In this document: in pieces, positions 37,064 to 46,150 of the stretch | Layout of the letters: each line of letters starts with the position of its first letter | Position numbering within the stretch: position 1 is the stretch's first letter | Origin: Halopseudomonas phragmitis | Lineage (GTDB): Bacteria > Pseudomonadota > Gammaproteobacteria > Pseudomonadales > Pseudomonadaceae | Direction: 5' to 3' | Assembly: GCF_002056295.1 (NCBI RefSeq) | Contig: NZ_CP020100.1 | Span: 3,971,154-4,035,153, forward strand | DNA length: 64,000 nt | Translations under genes and position numbers: made by a program | The notes under the pieces: generated by a model | What the model was told of the DNA's origin: nothing | Seen by the model: the letters and a program-made list of their open reading frames with translations, nothing else | The model's database searches: none

Positions 37064-38634
37064 CAGTCAGCATCCCCCCTGATCTGCAACTTGAACTTGT
37101 CATCATCTACCGTGCCTTGCCCGCTGATCACAGTGCGCACAATCCAGACCGGCCCCAGGCAGGCGTCCGTGTTGAACCGCACTGCATTGCCTGCCGCCCA
37201 ACCAGAGCCCCAGCCCTGGGCGCGGATGGTAAAGTACGGCACCCCGGTTGCCGGGTTAATCGGCGCGCAATCGGTCGAGGTGTTGCCGGTGCTGATCACC
37301 CCCAGCTTTTCCTCAACCACGTTGAATGACGTGGCCGAGGTAAACACCAGCGCCCACTTGCCAGCGATAGCGCCTTTGTTGGTGATGATCACCGGGTAGT
37401 TCAGTAGGTTGTAGTTGGCCGTTGTGCTATTGCCTATCGGGCTGTCACCCCAGTTCGGCGCGCCCTGATTCCAGGTAGCCTGGGTGAACCAACTGAATAC
37501 CCTGGCCTGCAGGTCGCCCCAGGTCACCGCGCTACTGACCTTGGTTTCGCCCACGGGTAAATCCCAGGGCATGGGTGAGCCAATACCGAGCGCCCCGGTA
37601 ATCTGCACCTCAGTACACACGGTCATGTGCTCTACGCGGTCACGGATGAACAGCGGCAACGACAGAGGGTTGCCTTCGCTGTCTTCAACCAGCAACGGGT
37701 TTGCCCAGGTCAACGTGCCGAGCTCGCGGTCAACGCTGTACTGGTCTGGGTCCATGAGCACACCGAAGCTGTCGGCCACCTCTATCGCGGCCTGATGGTC
37801 TCGATCAAGCTGCACGGTATCCCCGGCAACCGGGGTAACCTCGGTTGCCGCTGTGTGGTGGATCACCAGCACATCGCCCTCACGATAGATCGGCACACGC
37901 CCGTCAGCCGGCAAGCGCACCGGGTCCAGACCCAGCAAGTCGGCAGACATGGGCAGGCTGGTCTGCACTACCGTGTTGTAGGTCAACATGGCCGCAATAA
38001 CCGGCACGCTGGCGGCACCAGTTACATCATCCGGATCTGTCGTGAAGCGCAAACGCACAATGCCCGCATTGATATCCACGTTGCCGTTAATGATGCCGCC
38101 GGCAATGTTGCCGTTGAGGTCCGCCGATGCGGTCACAATAGCCGAGGTATCCGCCCGTACCGCCGTAACCTGCACGCTGGCTGGCCGCAGCGGCGCGCCC
38201 GGTGTACGAAACACAGCCTCAGTGGTGCTGAATCCCGCACTGGTGGTCAAGCAGGCCAGGCGCGTAACAGCCCCCGACTGGCCGGCCGGGTAGGTTGTCA
38301 GCGTGGCGATACGGCTGGCGTAATCAACCGTACCCACAGCAACCCCGGCATTGGTTGAGGTGCTGATGCCACGGAACAGCACCCCGGCCCGGTCGGTATA
38401 GGTCTCACCAGCCCACTGAAAAATCAGGCTGCCCGGCACAATGGGGTTTGCTACGCCCGGCAGCAGCTCAATCTCAAGCGGCGGCGCAACGACAGAGTCA
38501 GCTTGCTGATCGTAAACAGCACCCGCCGCCTGCGCTCGGATCATCAACGTGCCGCCGAACACCTCCTGCCGGGGCACTGTGGTCGTTACTGTGCGCGGGC
38601 GACTTTCATAGCGTTTGCCTGCAACTATTCCCAT
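37063..38634 (-). CDS. Modular beta-rich tail protein
   Basis: A 523-residue structural protein. Its N-terminal half contains modules of the type PGSLIFQW-GTVDYASRIATL and PASVQVTAV-GNVDINAGIVRLRF, similar to repeats in the next protein upstream (38636-40642). The C-terminal part (about 330-520) is different: HMTVCTEVQITGALGIGSPMPWDLP and a final TVISGQGTVDDDKFKLQIRG. ATG at 38634 was chosen. Its start lies one base from the previous stop. Probable tail tip or side-fibre component. Confidence 0.6.
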   Translation of the reverse strand: MGIVAGKRYESRPRTVTTTVPRQEVFGGTLMIRAQAAGAVYDQQADSVVAPPLEIELLPGVANPIVPGSLIFQWAGETYTDRAGVLFRGISTSTNAGVAVGTVDYASRIATLTTYPAGQSGAVTRLACLTTSAGFSTTEAVFRTPGAPLRPASVQVTAVRADTSAIVTASADLNGNIAGGIINGNVDINAGIVRLRFTTDPDDVTGAASVPVIAAMLTYNTVVQTSLPMSADLLGLDPVRLPADGRVPIYREGDVLVIHHTAATEVTPVAGDTVQLDRDHQAAIEVADSFGVLMDPDQYSVDRELGTLTWANPLLVEDSEGNPLSLPLFIRDRVEHMTVCTEVQITGALGIGSPMPWDLPVGETKVSSAVTWGDLQARVFSWFTQATWNQGAPNWGDSPIGNSTTANYNLLNYPVIITNKGAIAGKWALVFTSATSFNVVEEKLGVISTGNTSTDCAPINPATGVPYFTIRAQGWGSGWAAGNAVRFNTDACLGPVWIVRTVISGQGTVDDDKFKLQIRGDAD

Positions 38635-38635
38635 G

Positions 38636-40642
38636 TCAGACCTCAATCAAGTCGTACTGGATTTCGTGCTCCAGATAATCGTAAAGCTGCTCAACGCGCA
38701 GGCTGAACGCTCCGGAGGTGTAGTTGATGCTGCCGGTATAACCGCGCCAGTTGCCGGCGCCATCGTCGTTGGCCTCGTGGTCAACAACCTGAATGCCCGT
38801 GAACGAGCCAGAACCCGGAACCTCCGATGGCACCAGCGCTTTGCGCTGGCTCTGCCAGCGAATCTGCACCGTACCAGGCTGCAGTGGCGCACCAGGAATC
38901 ACCCCGCTCACTATTCCGCCGGTGTCAGGTGTTGCCGTCATGGGCGTGTCGACATCGAACGCGGCCTGCTCATACGCGAATGAGATAGTGCTGCCCGTAT
39001 CCGGTGTGGCAGCCAGGAACAGCACCAACCGGCCACTGGCGTAACTGATAGTGCCGGTACCACCGGCCCCATCCAGCTCGCCCGCCCCGTTGTCCAGCAG
39101 CGTTTTACTAACACCGCCCTGCAGGGTGGTTACGGTCACGCTTCCAGGCTCAATGCCGCCATGCGGCAGTTGGTGCTCAATCCGAATACGCGGCACAGCC
39201 CCCACCCCAACATGGGTTTGCAGGTTGTCGTCAATCTGGCTTACGTAGCTGTAAATCAGACTGGTGCCCACATCAGGCAGCGCATTCAGACTGACAATGG
39301 CCGACCCGGTGGCAAAGTCCACGCTGCCACTACCCTCGCCCACAAGCTCGCCAGCACCCAGGTCGCGCAGCTCATACCACTTGCCGAGCGCCATGTAGCT
39401 GACAGACAACGTGCCAGGCCTGGGCACGGCGTTAGCCAGGGCCAGGGTGTAGGCAAAGCCCCGGTTACCCAGTGTGATGTCAATCTCACCCGTCACAGAC
39501 TGGCCGGTGATCGCTGCCGCCGGGCGGTAGGTCAGCGTGGCATTGCCAGTAAAGGTGGTTGGGCGCCAGGCGTTGATCTCGCCGGTTTCGTAGTCGACAG
39601 TAATGCGGGTGAAGGCATTGCTGCCGCTGCGCCACGTCAGCTCACCCTGCCCGTCATCGGCATACACCCCGCCGCCAATGCTCAGCGACAGGCTGCTCAA
39701 TGCGGCCGGAGTGGTGACGAATGCCCGGCTATGGCCGGCAACCACCTGAGCAAATACCAGGGTTAGCGTTCGGGTATTGGGGCTGGCCGGCACAACAAAG
39801 CGCCGGCGAGCACCGCCCAGCTGATCTATCAGAGCGCTCTCACGCATGGTACTGGGCACCAGTTGGGCATACACCGAGCTGACATTGATCGACATATCCC
39901 CGGCGGTGATTGCCTGGGCCAGCGGGCTCAGGCCAAAGTAACGGGCCGCGTCAGCCACCTGTGTGGCCAGCACCAGGGTTTTGGCCTCGCCAGACAGGTT
40001 GGTGGCGGTTGTTCCTGTGGGCACCGCCTGCCCGCCAGCGAACCGGCGCAGCAGCGGCGCACTGATGCTGATCGCCAGCCGCCGCCGGGTGAAGTTTATG
40101 AAGTTGCCGTTGCCGTAGTCGTAGATAAACTCCTCGATAGTCGGGTCCACTGCCTGAACCCGGACATACTGGGAATCGTTACCGGCCACCAACTGGTACA
40201 CCTCACCCACCTCCGGCACCCGCGCTTCAACTCGCTGAATGGCCGTGATCGCCCGCTGCCCGGCGAACTGATCGCCCAGCAACTCAAACTGAGCGGTAGT
40301 GCTGGGCACCACGTAGCCTTCGATAACCGACCGGGCATCGCGGCGTTCGTCGGTCTGGCTGTTGGAGTTGAACAACAGCACACTGACACGGGGATCCTCT
40401 GGTGCCTGGGTGACAATCGAATGCGCCCCCAGATAGGGGTCAGCATTATCGGTCAGCACACCGGCAAACGCCTTGCGCAGGCTGATACGGCCCAGCGTTC
40501 TGTCCAGGCGGCTGATATCGGGGAACAGGTTGTTCATCTCCCCATCGATCACCGCCTCACCGGTGGCCCGCCCGCCGCCATCTTCTTCATCTGTCAGGCG
40601 CTGGGATTTCAGCAGTTTTACGTCATCGACGTTGATGGTCAT
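38636..40642 (-). CDS. Tail protein with four imperfect beta modules
   Basis: A 668-residue structural protein. The C-terminal half contains about four diverged copies of a unit of the form PGT-V-V-x(10-20)-DxGAGELxG-x(4-8)-GSIDYATG-x-L-x(6)-PDxGSxIxYSY (for example GAGELVGEGSGSVDFATG and GAGELDGAGGTGTISYASG). The N-terminal half has VYQLVAGNDSQYVRVQAVDP and a conserved head. The repeats suggest an elongated multi-domain tail appendage. A terminator hairpin sits 20 bp before its ATG. Confidence 0.65.
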   Translation of the reverse strand: MTINVDDVKLLKSQRLTDEEDGGGRATGEAVIDGEMNNLFPDISRLDRTLGRISLRKAFAGVLTDNADPYLGAHSIVTQAPEDPRVSVLLFNSNSQTDERRDARSVIEGYVVPSTTAQFELLGDQFAGQRAITAIQRVEARVPEVGEVYQLVAGNDSQYVRVQAVDPTIEEFIYDYGNGNFINFTRRRLAISISAPLLRRFAGGQAVPTGTTATNLSGEAKTLVLATQVADAARYFGLSPLAQAITAGDMSINVSSVYAQLVPSTMRESALIDQLGGARRRFVVPASPNTRTLTLVFAQVVAGHSRAFVTTPAALSSLSLSIGGGVYADDGQGELTWRSGSNAFTRITVDYETGEINAWRPTTFTGNATLTYRPAAAITGQSVTGEIDITLGNRGFAYTLALANAVPRPGTLSVSYMALGKWYELRDLGAGELVGEGSGSVDFATGSAIVSLNALPDVGTSLIYSYVSQIDDNLQTHVGVGAVPRIRIEHQLPHGGIEPGSVTVTTLQGGVSKTLLDNGAGELDGAGGTGTISYASGRLVLFLAATPDTGSTISFAYEQAAFDVDTPMTATPDTGGIVSGVIPGAPLQPGTVQIRWQSQRKALVPSEVPGSGSFTGIQVVDHEANDDGAGNWRGYTGSINYTSGAFSLRVEQLYDYLEHEIQYDLIEV

Positions 40643-40659
40643 GCATTTTCTCCGGGCAT

Positions 40660-40684
40660 AAAAAAACCCGCACGCAGCGGGTTT
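40660..40684 (-). terminator. Intrinsic terminator after the DUF2971 gene
   Basis: On the minus strand ACCCGC and GCGGGT with a 5-base loop is followed by seven T. It lies between the DUF2971 gene and the next tail gene, whose ribosome site CCGGAGAAAAT follows directly. Confidence 0.75.
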
Positions 40685-40699
40685 TGAAGAGTTGTTTCA

Positions 40700-41539
40700 C
40701 TATCGATAACTTATCTTTGAGTCTGTGATCTCGACATCATCATTAAGTCCTGATATCCGCACAAGCTCAGCAATATCCTCAGGAATGAAGGTGCATTTTG
40801 GCCCCTTCCTGACCTCAACCAAACGCATAAATGCCAGCTCACCACAGAGTGGCAACCTGAAGCACTTACAGAGCATAGAGCCCAACACGGCAAACTCGAA
40901 CTCAAGCTGGTACATCTGATCAACGAAAAAAGGACCTTGAGAGTTCAGCCTATACATGCGACTAGTCGGGCTATAAATGACCCGCCACTCTTTTTCTTCT
41001 TTAAATCCGACGCCCTTATAACTAGCCAGCTCACCCTTGATTTCAGCCAACATCCTGATGAAATCGTTTTCGACTTCTGGCCGTTCCAATATATCAGAGC
41101 GGACCATCTGGTTAATTATCGGCCCGTACCGCCGGGCAAGGTTCTGCATTAGCGACCCAACCCTTGAGTCAGCCGCCCCTTTGTCGTAATACACAACCTC
41201 CCTGAACTGGAAAATCTCAGATAGGCTCTCTCGATCTACCTCAAATCCCAAACAGACCCCTGTTCCATCGCCCGCATAACCTCGCCACTGCGATAGCTGG
41301 TCCCCGTTCTCGCTAAAGCATGAAACATAGTACTCATGCTCCGCAGAGTGCTCGTCCATCCGCTCAACAAACTCATACCCAAATCTGTCATCAGCCAAAG
41401 CATCAGAGATAAACTCACGCCCTACATGCAGCTCGCGATGATCATTCATCTGACGAACATCACGCATCCACAGGTGCTTTGACTGAATAATGCTGAAGAA
41501 AGCCTGCGGGGTAGTGTAGTGATAGAAGCGTTCAGCCAT
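40700..41539 (-). CDS. DUF2971 protein, probable moron
   Basis: A 279-residue soluble protein with the DUF2971 pattern: FYHYTTPQAFFSIIQSKHLWMRDVRQMNDHRE, CFSENGDQLSQWRGYAGDGTGVCLGF and EEKEWRVIYSP. The family is widespread in accessory DNA; its reaction is unknown. Base composition is lower in GC than the tail genes on both sides, and its own terminator follows, the typical form of a phage moron. ATG at 41539 follows a GGGGC site; GTG at 41575 is an alternative start. Confidence 0.8.
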   Translation of the reverse strand: MAERFYHYTTPQAFFSIIQSKHLWMRDVRQMNDHRELHVGREFISDALADDRFGYEFVERMDEHSAEHEYYVSCFSENGDQLSQWRGYAGDGTGVCLGFEVDRESLSEIFQFREVVYYDKGAADSRVGSLMQNLARRYGPIINQMVRSDILERPEVENDFIRMLAEIKGELASYKGVGFKEEKEWRVIYSPTSRMYRLNSQGPFFVDQMYQLEFEFAVLGSMLCKCFRLPLCGELAFMRLVEVRKGPKCTFIPEDIAELVRISGLNDDVEITDSKISYR

Positions 41540-41601
41540 TCGATTGCCCCAGTAGAAAACCTCAAGATCAACCACAGCCGCGACAAAATCAAGCTTTCAG
41601 A

Positions 41602-42027
41602 CTAGTCCTCCGGCTCTGGCGGCGGGGCCACGGTGATCAGTCGCAGGGTGAGTTCATACTCGGTGTCTGCCGGGTCAACACACCGGAAAATCGGGCGGGC
41701 CTGCACTGGTGCGCCACCCACCCGATTCCAGGTGACGAAGTGCTGATCACCACGGGGCAAGGTCAGGAGCATAACCGCTCCAAGGGCACCCCGCTTGGCC
41801 TCCAGCGCCCGAACTGTATCCAGCGTGAACCAGGCGCCACCGTTGCTCTGCAGGGTAATCGGGCGGCCGTACAGCTTGCCGCCCTCCTGAATCACCATCG
41901 CACCGGTCAAGCTGCGCTCTTGGGTTTGCTCAACGGGGTTCCAGTCCCATTCATCCACCCACTCCATTTGATCGCCGCCCAGGGCCGGGTCAGCAGACAG
42001 GTCAATGTCATCAAGTATCAGCGGCAT
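41602..42027 (-). CDS. Phage tail protein
   Basis: A 141-residue protein (MPLILDDIDLSADPALGGDQMEWVDEWDW, then TITLQSNGGAWFTLDTVRALEAK) resembling small proteins found directly after tape measure genes in siphophages, possibly a distal tail component like gpM. Its ATG shares a base with the tape measure stop. No catalytic motifs. Confidence 0.6.
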   Translation of the reverse strand: MPLILDDIDLSADPALGGDQMEWVDEWDWNPVEQTQERSLTGAMVIQEGGKLYGRPITLQSNGGAWFTLDTVRALEAKRGALGAVMLLTLPRGDQHFVTWNRVGGAPVQARPIFRCVDPADTEYELTLRLITVAPPPEPED

Positions 42028-45000
42028 CAGTTGATAGTCCTCAGTCCGGCCTGCTCAAGAATGCTCAGCAATGCGGCCTCCTGGCCGTCTGGCACAGCCA
42101 CATCAACAGCTCCACCCTGCGACTCCAGCCGGATCACTGTTGTAGGTTGAGTCTGAGCCGGGGCTGCCGGAGCGCCAGGCGCGGCGGCGGCTTGTACCTC
42201 ACGCCGCTTTTCGCGCTCGGCCTGTTCACGGGCAAAGGCGGACTCAGACTCAATCCGGGTCAGCATGCTGATTGCCTGCTGCAGGTTCTGAATCGAGCGG
42301 TTATCCCCCGACGCTCGGGCCTCGGCCAATTGCATCTGCAGGTCTGCGCGGCGGTTGGCCATGCGCCGCCGCTCGATTTCGTCCTCACGCCCCTGCAGGC
42401 GGTCCAGTTCATCCTGCAGGCTTTCAAGCGTGCTCTTGGTGCTCTGAGCCAACCCATCCATGCGCTGCTTGACGCTGGCCAGGGCCGAGTCCAGGCGACT
42501 CAGGTCGGACGCATCCAGCAGGTCGAGAGTGGCCTTCAGGCCATGGGCAGCCGACCGAAAGCTGCTCAGGCTGATAGTACCGTTCTCATAGGACGCCATC
42601 AGCTGCTCAAGCTGCAGCTTTTGCTCGAGATAGCTTTTCTGCAACTGGTTGCTGGCCAGCAGAGTCTCATCGGCAAACCGCGCAAAGGGGTTGCTCTGGC
42701 GGAACCCGTCAGCCAGGTTGCGATGCAGCTCGCCCAATTGGCCGTTTACCTGCTTGATTGCGTCCTCAATCCCTTTGACACTGCTCAAGTCAAATGACAG
42801 ATCAGTGTTGTTGATCTGCTTCATCGAGTCGAAGGCGCTCAGCGCGGCCTCACTGAGGTTTGCCAGCGATGAACGCGCCTCAGTCAACACCCCACCAAAG
42901 AAATCAGACCAGTTGGCACGGCGCTGCTGGCTGGCCTTGGTCTCTTCTTCCTGAGCTTTTTTTGCCGCCTCGGCCTGATCCAGCATCGCCCGGGTGGCCT
43001 CGTCGAGACTCTTGGTCAGCTGGTCCTGGCTGCCTGCCTGATCGTCGGTCGACTCCTTAAGTTTGGCCTGCTGCTGCTCCAGCTCCTTGACCGCCTTGTT
43101 GTATTCCTTAGCGGTTAGCGACCCGTCCTCATACAGCTTGGTGATTGCGCTGCGCAGTTTGCTGATGTCAACGTCAGTCTTGGCGTCCTTGATGGCCCGC
43201 TGAACATCGTTGAAATCACCCAGCGCGTTGATGACATCCTCGAGCCGGCGGGCCGTTTGCTCGGACTCGCCACCCAATTCCTGAATGCCCTCGGCCAGCA
43301 GGTTCAGGCTCTGGGCGAACTCCTCCTGGCTGAGCTTGCCATCCTGATAGGCTGCCAGCAGCGCCTCACGCAGGCCCTTGTATTGCTCAATGGTCTTGGC
43401 GGTGTCGATCAGCGACAGCGCCTCAGCCATACTCTGGATCTGGTTTGTACCGGCAAGGAAGGTTTGCAGCAGTTGCTGGGCCAGCTCTTCCTGCTTGGCC
43501 ACTACCTCATTAACCGCTGCATCCCACTGGTCAACGGTATCGGCAGAGGCCTCGGCGGCGGCGTCTTTGATGCCCTTATTGGCTTTGTTGGCGTAAGCCC
43601 AGGTTGTGTCCCAGGCATTACGGATGTCCCTACCGTCCTGCTCAATCTGGTCAACGAAGCCATCACGCAGCGCATCCAGTGCTTCACGCGCACTCTTTAC
43701 TCCGGCGTGGATCTTCTCGCCGCCGAAGATGTCCGGAATGCGCTCGGCTATTTCCTCAATCCCTCTCAGGACCAGCCCCCACAGGCCAGTCACTGCCGCG
43801 CCAACCGTGCTGACGCCCGCCGTCAATCCATTGAACAGCGTTCTGAATGGAGCCAGAAAAAGCTGGATCCGCAGCATGGCGTCTTCCAGCTTGTTACCGA
43901 AGTCGTTAAGCCAGGTCGATGCATCATCCGTCAGCGTGTTGAAGTCGATATTGCCGAGCTTGACGATGAACTCTTGGACCTTCTCGGCACCCTGGATAAA
44001 GGCATTTGAAAGCGCCTCGGCAAGGCGCTGCAGCCGGCCATCCGTGGCCATTTCGGCAATGTAGTCGCCAACCGCCTCTAACCGCCCCTTGAGGTAGTCG
44101 ATCATCCCGGCGTTGCCGACCATCTTGTAGAACTCGCCGAGCCGGTCGGTCAGGTTCTTCCACAACCCCTCAATGGTGCCCACCCGGGCCGCAGCAGCGG
44201 CGCCACCATAGGACTCAGTGAGCATATCCATGATGATGGCCTGGGCCTCGGCCATCTTGCCGGTGGCCTCCAGGCGCTTGAGCAAACGGTCTTGCCCAGC
44301 TTCGAGCTTGAAGCCCTGCCGCCCCAGCGCTTCCATAGCTCTGGACGGGCTCTGTAACGCCTTGCCCACGGTTTCAGCAGACGACTCAACGCTGATACCC
44401 AGGCGCTGCGCCTGATCAATCGCAATCTGCAATGCCTTGGGGAACTGCTCGCCAACGATATCGGTGTAGGACAGCAGCCGGGTCTGCGCATCAACTATCT
44501 GCTCACCCGTGAACAGGCTGTTACGCTCCAGCTCATCTGCCATCCTGAGCAGTTCGTCTGCCGTAAAACCCGCTGCGCTGCCTGTCGCCTCAAGTGCCGC
44601 CTGGAGCTGGGCCAGAGATTGCTCCTGATTGCTGCTCTCAGCAATGACGCTGCGCACCCCTTCGCGCAGCAAGTCATAACCCCGGCGCACCAGACGCATA
44701 GCACCGGACAACGAAACATACGCCGCAGCGTAGGCAATGATGGTTTTCCCCGCCGAGGCCATCGAAGCACGGGCAGCATCAACCCGGGACCGGTGTTCTT
44801 GTGTTGCCCTTGCTGCTGCGCGCTGCTGTCGCTCCAGGTCGCGCAACTGGCGGGAATTGTCCTCAGACGCCCGCCGGGACTTCTCTACTTCGCCACTCAA
44901 GCGCCGTTCTTCGTCTGCCAGGTTGCGGGTATCAATTCCCGCACCACGGGCGGCTTCCTCGGCCTGCTTGGTGGCAACCGTCAGCTTGTCCAGCTCACGG

Positions 45001-45323
45001 GCGGCCTTGCTGGCTTCGCGCTCAGCTTCACGCAGTGACGTTGCCAGCCCCTTGCTATCAGGCGCTCTATCCAACTCGCTGCGCAGATCCTCAACCCGCT
45101 TCTCGGTGCGATCCAGGGTTGCCTGGGCGCGCTCTGCTGCCTCGCTGGTGGTCCGGAACGCAATGGCCAGCCCCTGGGCATCTTTCGCCCGGTCCAGTTC
45201 CTCACGGACGGACTCGCCTTCCTTGCGGACCTTCTCCAGCGCCTCGGCAATCTTGCGCGCCTCTGGCGACAGATCATCCTTGCCACGAAACACGAACTGA
45301 ATCAGGCGGTCTTTGATGCTCAT
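42027..45323 (-). CDS. Tail tape measure protein
   Basis: A 1098-residue protein that sets tail length and is ejected with the DNA. The first 180 residues are almost pure charged coiled coil (ARKIAEALEKVRKEGESVREELDRA, then repeated EKRVEDLRSELDRAPDSKGLATSLREAE units). Small-residue and hydrophobic stretches occupy residues 190-260 and 510-560, followed by more coiled coil. The region SFAEALQSPSRAMEALGRQGFKLE-like, near 330, is usual in lambda-type tape measures. ATG at 45323 was preferred to the frame opening at 45386 because a terminator lies between them. Confidence 0.9.
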   Translation of the reverse strand: MSIKDRLIQFVFRGKDDLSPEARKIAEALEKVRKEGESVREELDRAKDAQGLAIAFRTTSEAAERAQATLDRTEKRVEDLRSELDRAPDSKGLATSLREAEREASKAARELDKLTVATKQAEEAARGAGIDTRNLADEERRLSGEVEKSRRASEDNSRQLRDLERQQRAAARATQEHRSRVDAARASMASAGKTIIAYAAAYVSLSGAMRLVRRGYDLLREGVRSVIAESSNQEQSLAQLQAALEATGSAAGFTADELLRMADELERNSLFTGEQIVDAQTRLLSYTDIVGEQFPKALQIAIDQAQRLGISVESSAETVGKALQSPSRAMEALGRQGFKLEAGQDRLLKRLEATGKMAEAQAIIMDMLTESYGGAAAAARVGTIEGLWKNLTDRLGEFYKMVGNAGMIDYLKGRLEAVGDYIAEMATDGRLQRLAEALSNAFIQGAEKVQEFIVKLGNIDFNTLTDDASTWLNDFGNKLEDAMLRIQLFLAPFRTLFNGLTAGVSTVGAAVTGLWGLVLRGIEEIAERIPDIFGGEKIHAGVKSAREALDALRDGFVDQIEQDGRDIRNAWDTTWAYANKANKGIKDAAAEASADTVDQWDAAVNEVVAKQEELAQQLLQTFLAGTNQIQSMAEALSLIDTAKTIEQYKGLREALLAAYQDGKLSQEEFAQSLNLLAEGIQELGGESEQTARRLEDVINALGDFNDVQRAIKDAKTDVDISKLRSAITKLYEDGSLTAKEYNKAVKELEQQQAKLKESTDDQAGSQDQLTKSLDEATRAMLDQAEAAKKAQEEETKASQQRRANWSDFFGGVLTEARSSLANLSEAALSAFDSMKQINNTDLSFDLSSVKGIEDAIKQVNGQLGELHRNLADGFRQSNPFARFADETLLASNQLQKSYLEQKLQLEQLMASYENGTISLSSFRSAAHGLKATLDLLDASDLSRLDSALASVKQRMDGLAQSTKSTLESLQDELDRLQGREDEIERRRMANRRADLQMQLAEARASGDNRSIQNLQQAISMLTRIESESAFAREQAEREKRREVQAAAAPGAPAAPAQTQPTTVIRLESQGGAVDVAVPDGQEAALLSILEQAGLRTIN

Positions 45324-45341
45324 GGGGTTTGTTCCAGGCAA

Positions 45342-45367
45342 TAAAAAACCCCGCCGGGGCGGGGTTG
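45342..45367 (-). terminator. Intrinsic terminator after the DUF2939 gene
   Basis: On the minus strand AACCCCGCC and GGCGGGGTT are followed by a T-rich tract. It lies between the DUF2939 gene and the tape measure start. Confidence 0.75.
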
Positions 45368-45403
45368 TGAAAGTTAGATTGGCCAATCGGCCACAATGCC
45401 TAC

Positions 45404-46090
45404 CTATTTAACAGGAACATGCAGCTCGGTCAGTTTCCAGCCAACAAGTCCAGATCGACGGAAAACAAAGTCTGCAACCTCGCCGGCCTCATTCGGTACC
45501 ACAACAACAAAGCGATTCAAGCCCCGATACCCCATCGAGGCATCAGCGAAAGGCTCTTTAACTGACCGCGATGAGCCGTCTTGACTGGTGCTTGCAGAGC
45601 CTCCGGGCGACTCACCAGCCATCAATGCAGCAAGCCCCGAAGGGGTAACCATCCCCTCCAGCAAACCGTCAATCATTGTGGTAGCCAAGGCCATACCCAT
45701 TGCTGCAAACGGGTTGTCTCCCAGTTCCCTGCCAGCCTCAACCATGATGCTGGCAGTCATTTGTTCCTTGAGATTCTGGCGAACAGATGGGAAGTCAATG
45801 TACTCCGACATTTCCGGCGCATTACGAGCCTCGGTCGCTGCTTTCAGACTGTTAACTGCCAGATATGGAGACGCATAGATATAGCCGGCAAAAACCACTG
45901 CCAACCCTACCCCCAGATAAGCCAACTTGCCTTTGCCTGTTTTTACGCGGGCGCGCTTGCTTACTGGGGCTGCTTGCTGCTGCCGAGCAAGAACCTTGGC
46001 AAAGTAGACATCGCAGTTTGGGCACTTGCCTTGGCTGGATGCCTGCTCAGCCATCGTCAGTTCATAGTTGCAAGCCGGACACTGGTTCAT
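45404..46090 (-). CDS. Zinc-ribbon DUF2939 membrane protein, probable moron
   Basis: A 228-residue protein with an N-terminal zinc ribbon (CPACNYELT and CPNCDVYF), a basic linker, one membrane helix (about residues 54-72, LAYLGVGLAVVFAGYIYA) and a DUF2939 domain (SPYLAVNSLKAATEARNAPEMSEYIDFPSVRQNLKEQM). DUF2939 proteins are normal host envelope proteins, not virion parts. It sits where lambda-like phages carry the tail assembly chaperones G/GT, between tail tube and tape measure, and is followed by its own terminator. Confidence 0.82.
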   Translation of the reverse strand: MNQCPACNYELTMAEQASSQGKCPNCDVYFAKVLARQQQAAPVSKRARVKTGKGKLAYLGVGLAVVFAGYIYASPYLAVNSLKAATEARNAPEMSEYIDFPSVRQNLKEQMTASIMVEAGRELGDNPFAAMGMALATTMIDGLLEGMVTPSGLAALMAGESPGGSASTSQDGSSRSVKEPFADASMGYRGLNRFVVVVPNEAGEVADFVFRRSGLVGWKLTELHVPVK

Positions 46091-46150
46091 AGGGTTTCCC
46101 TCCCATTATTGAGAAGGAAACCTTACCCCAGGTTGTGGCACAGTGCCAGA

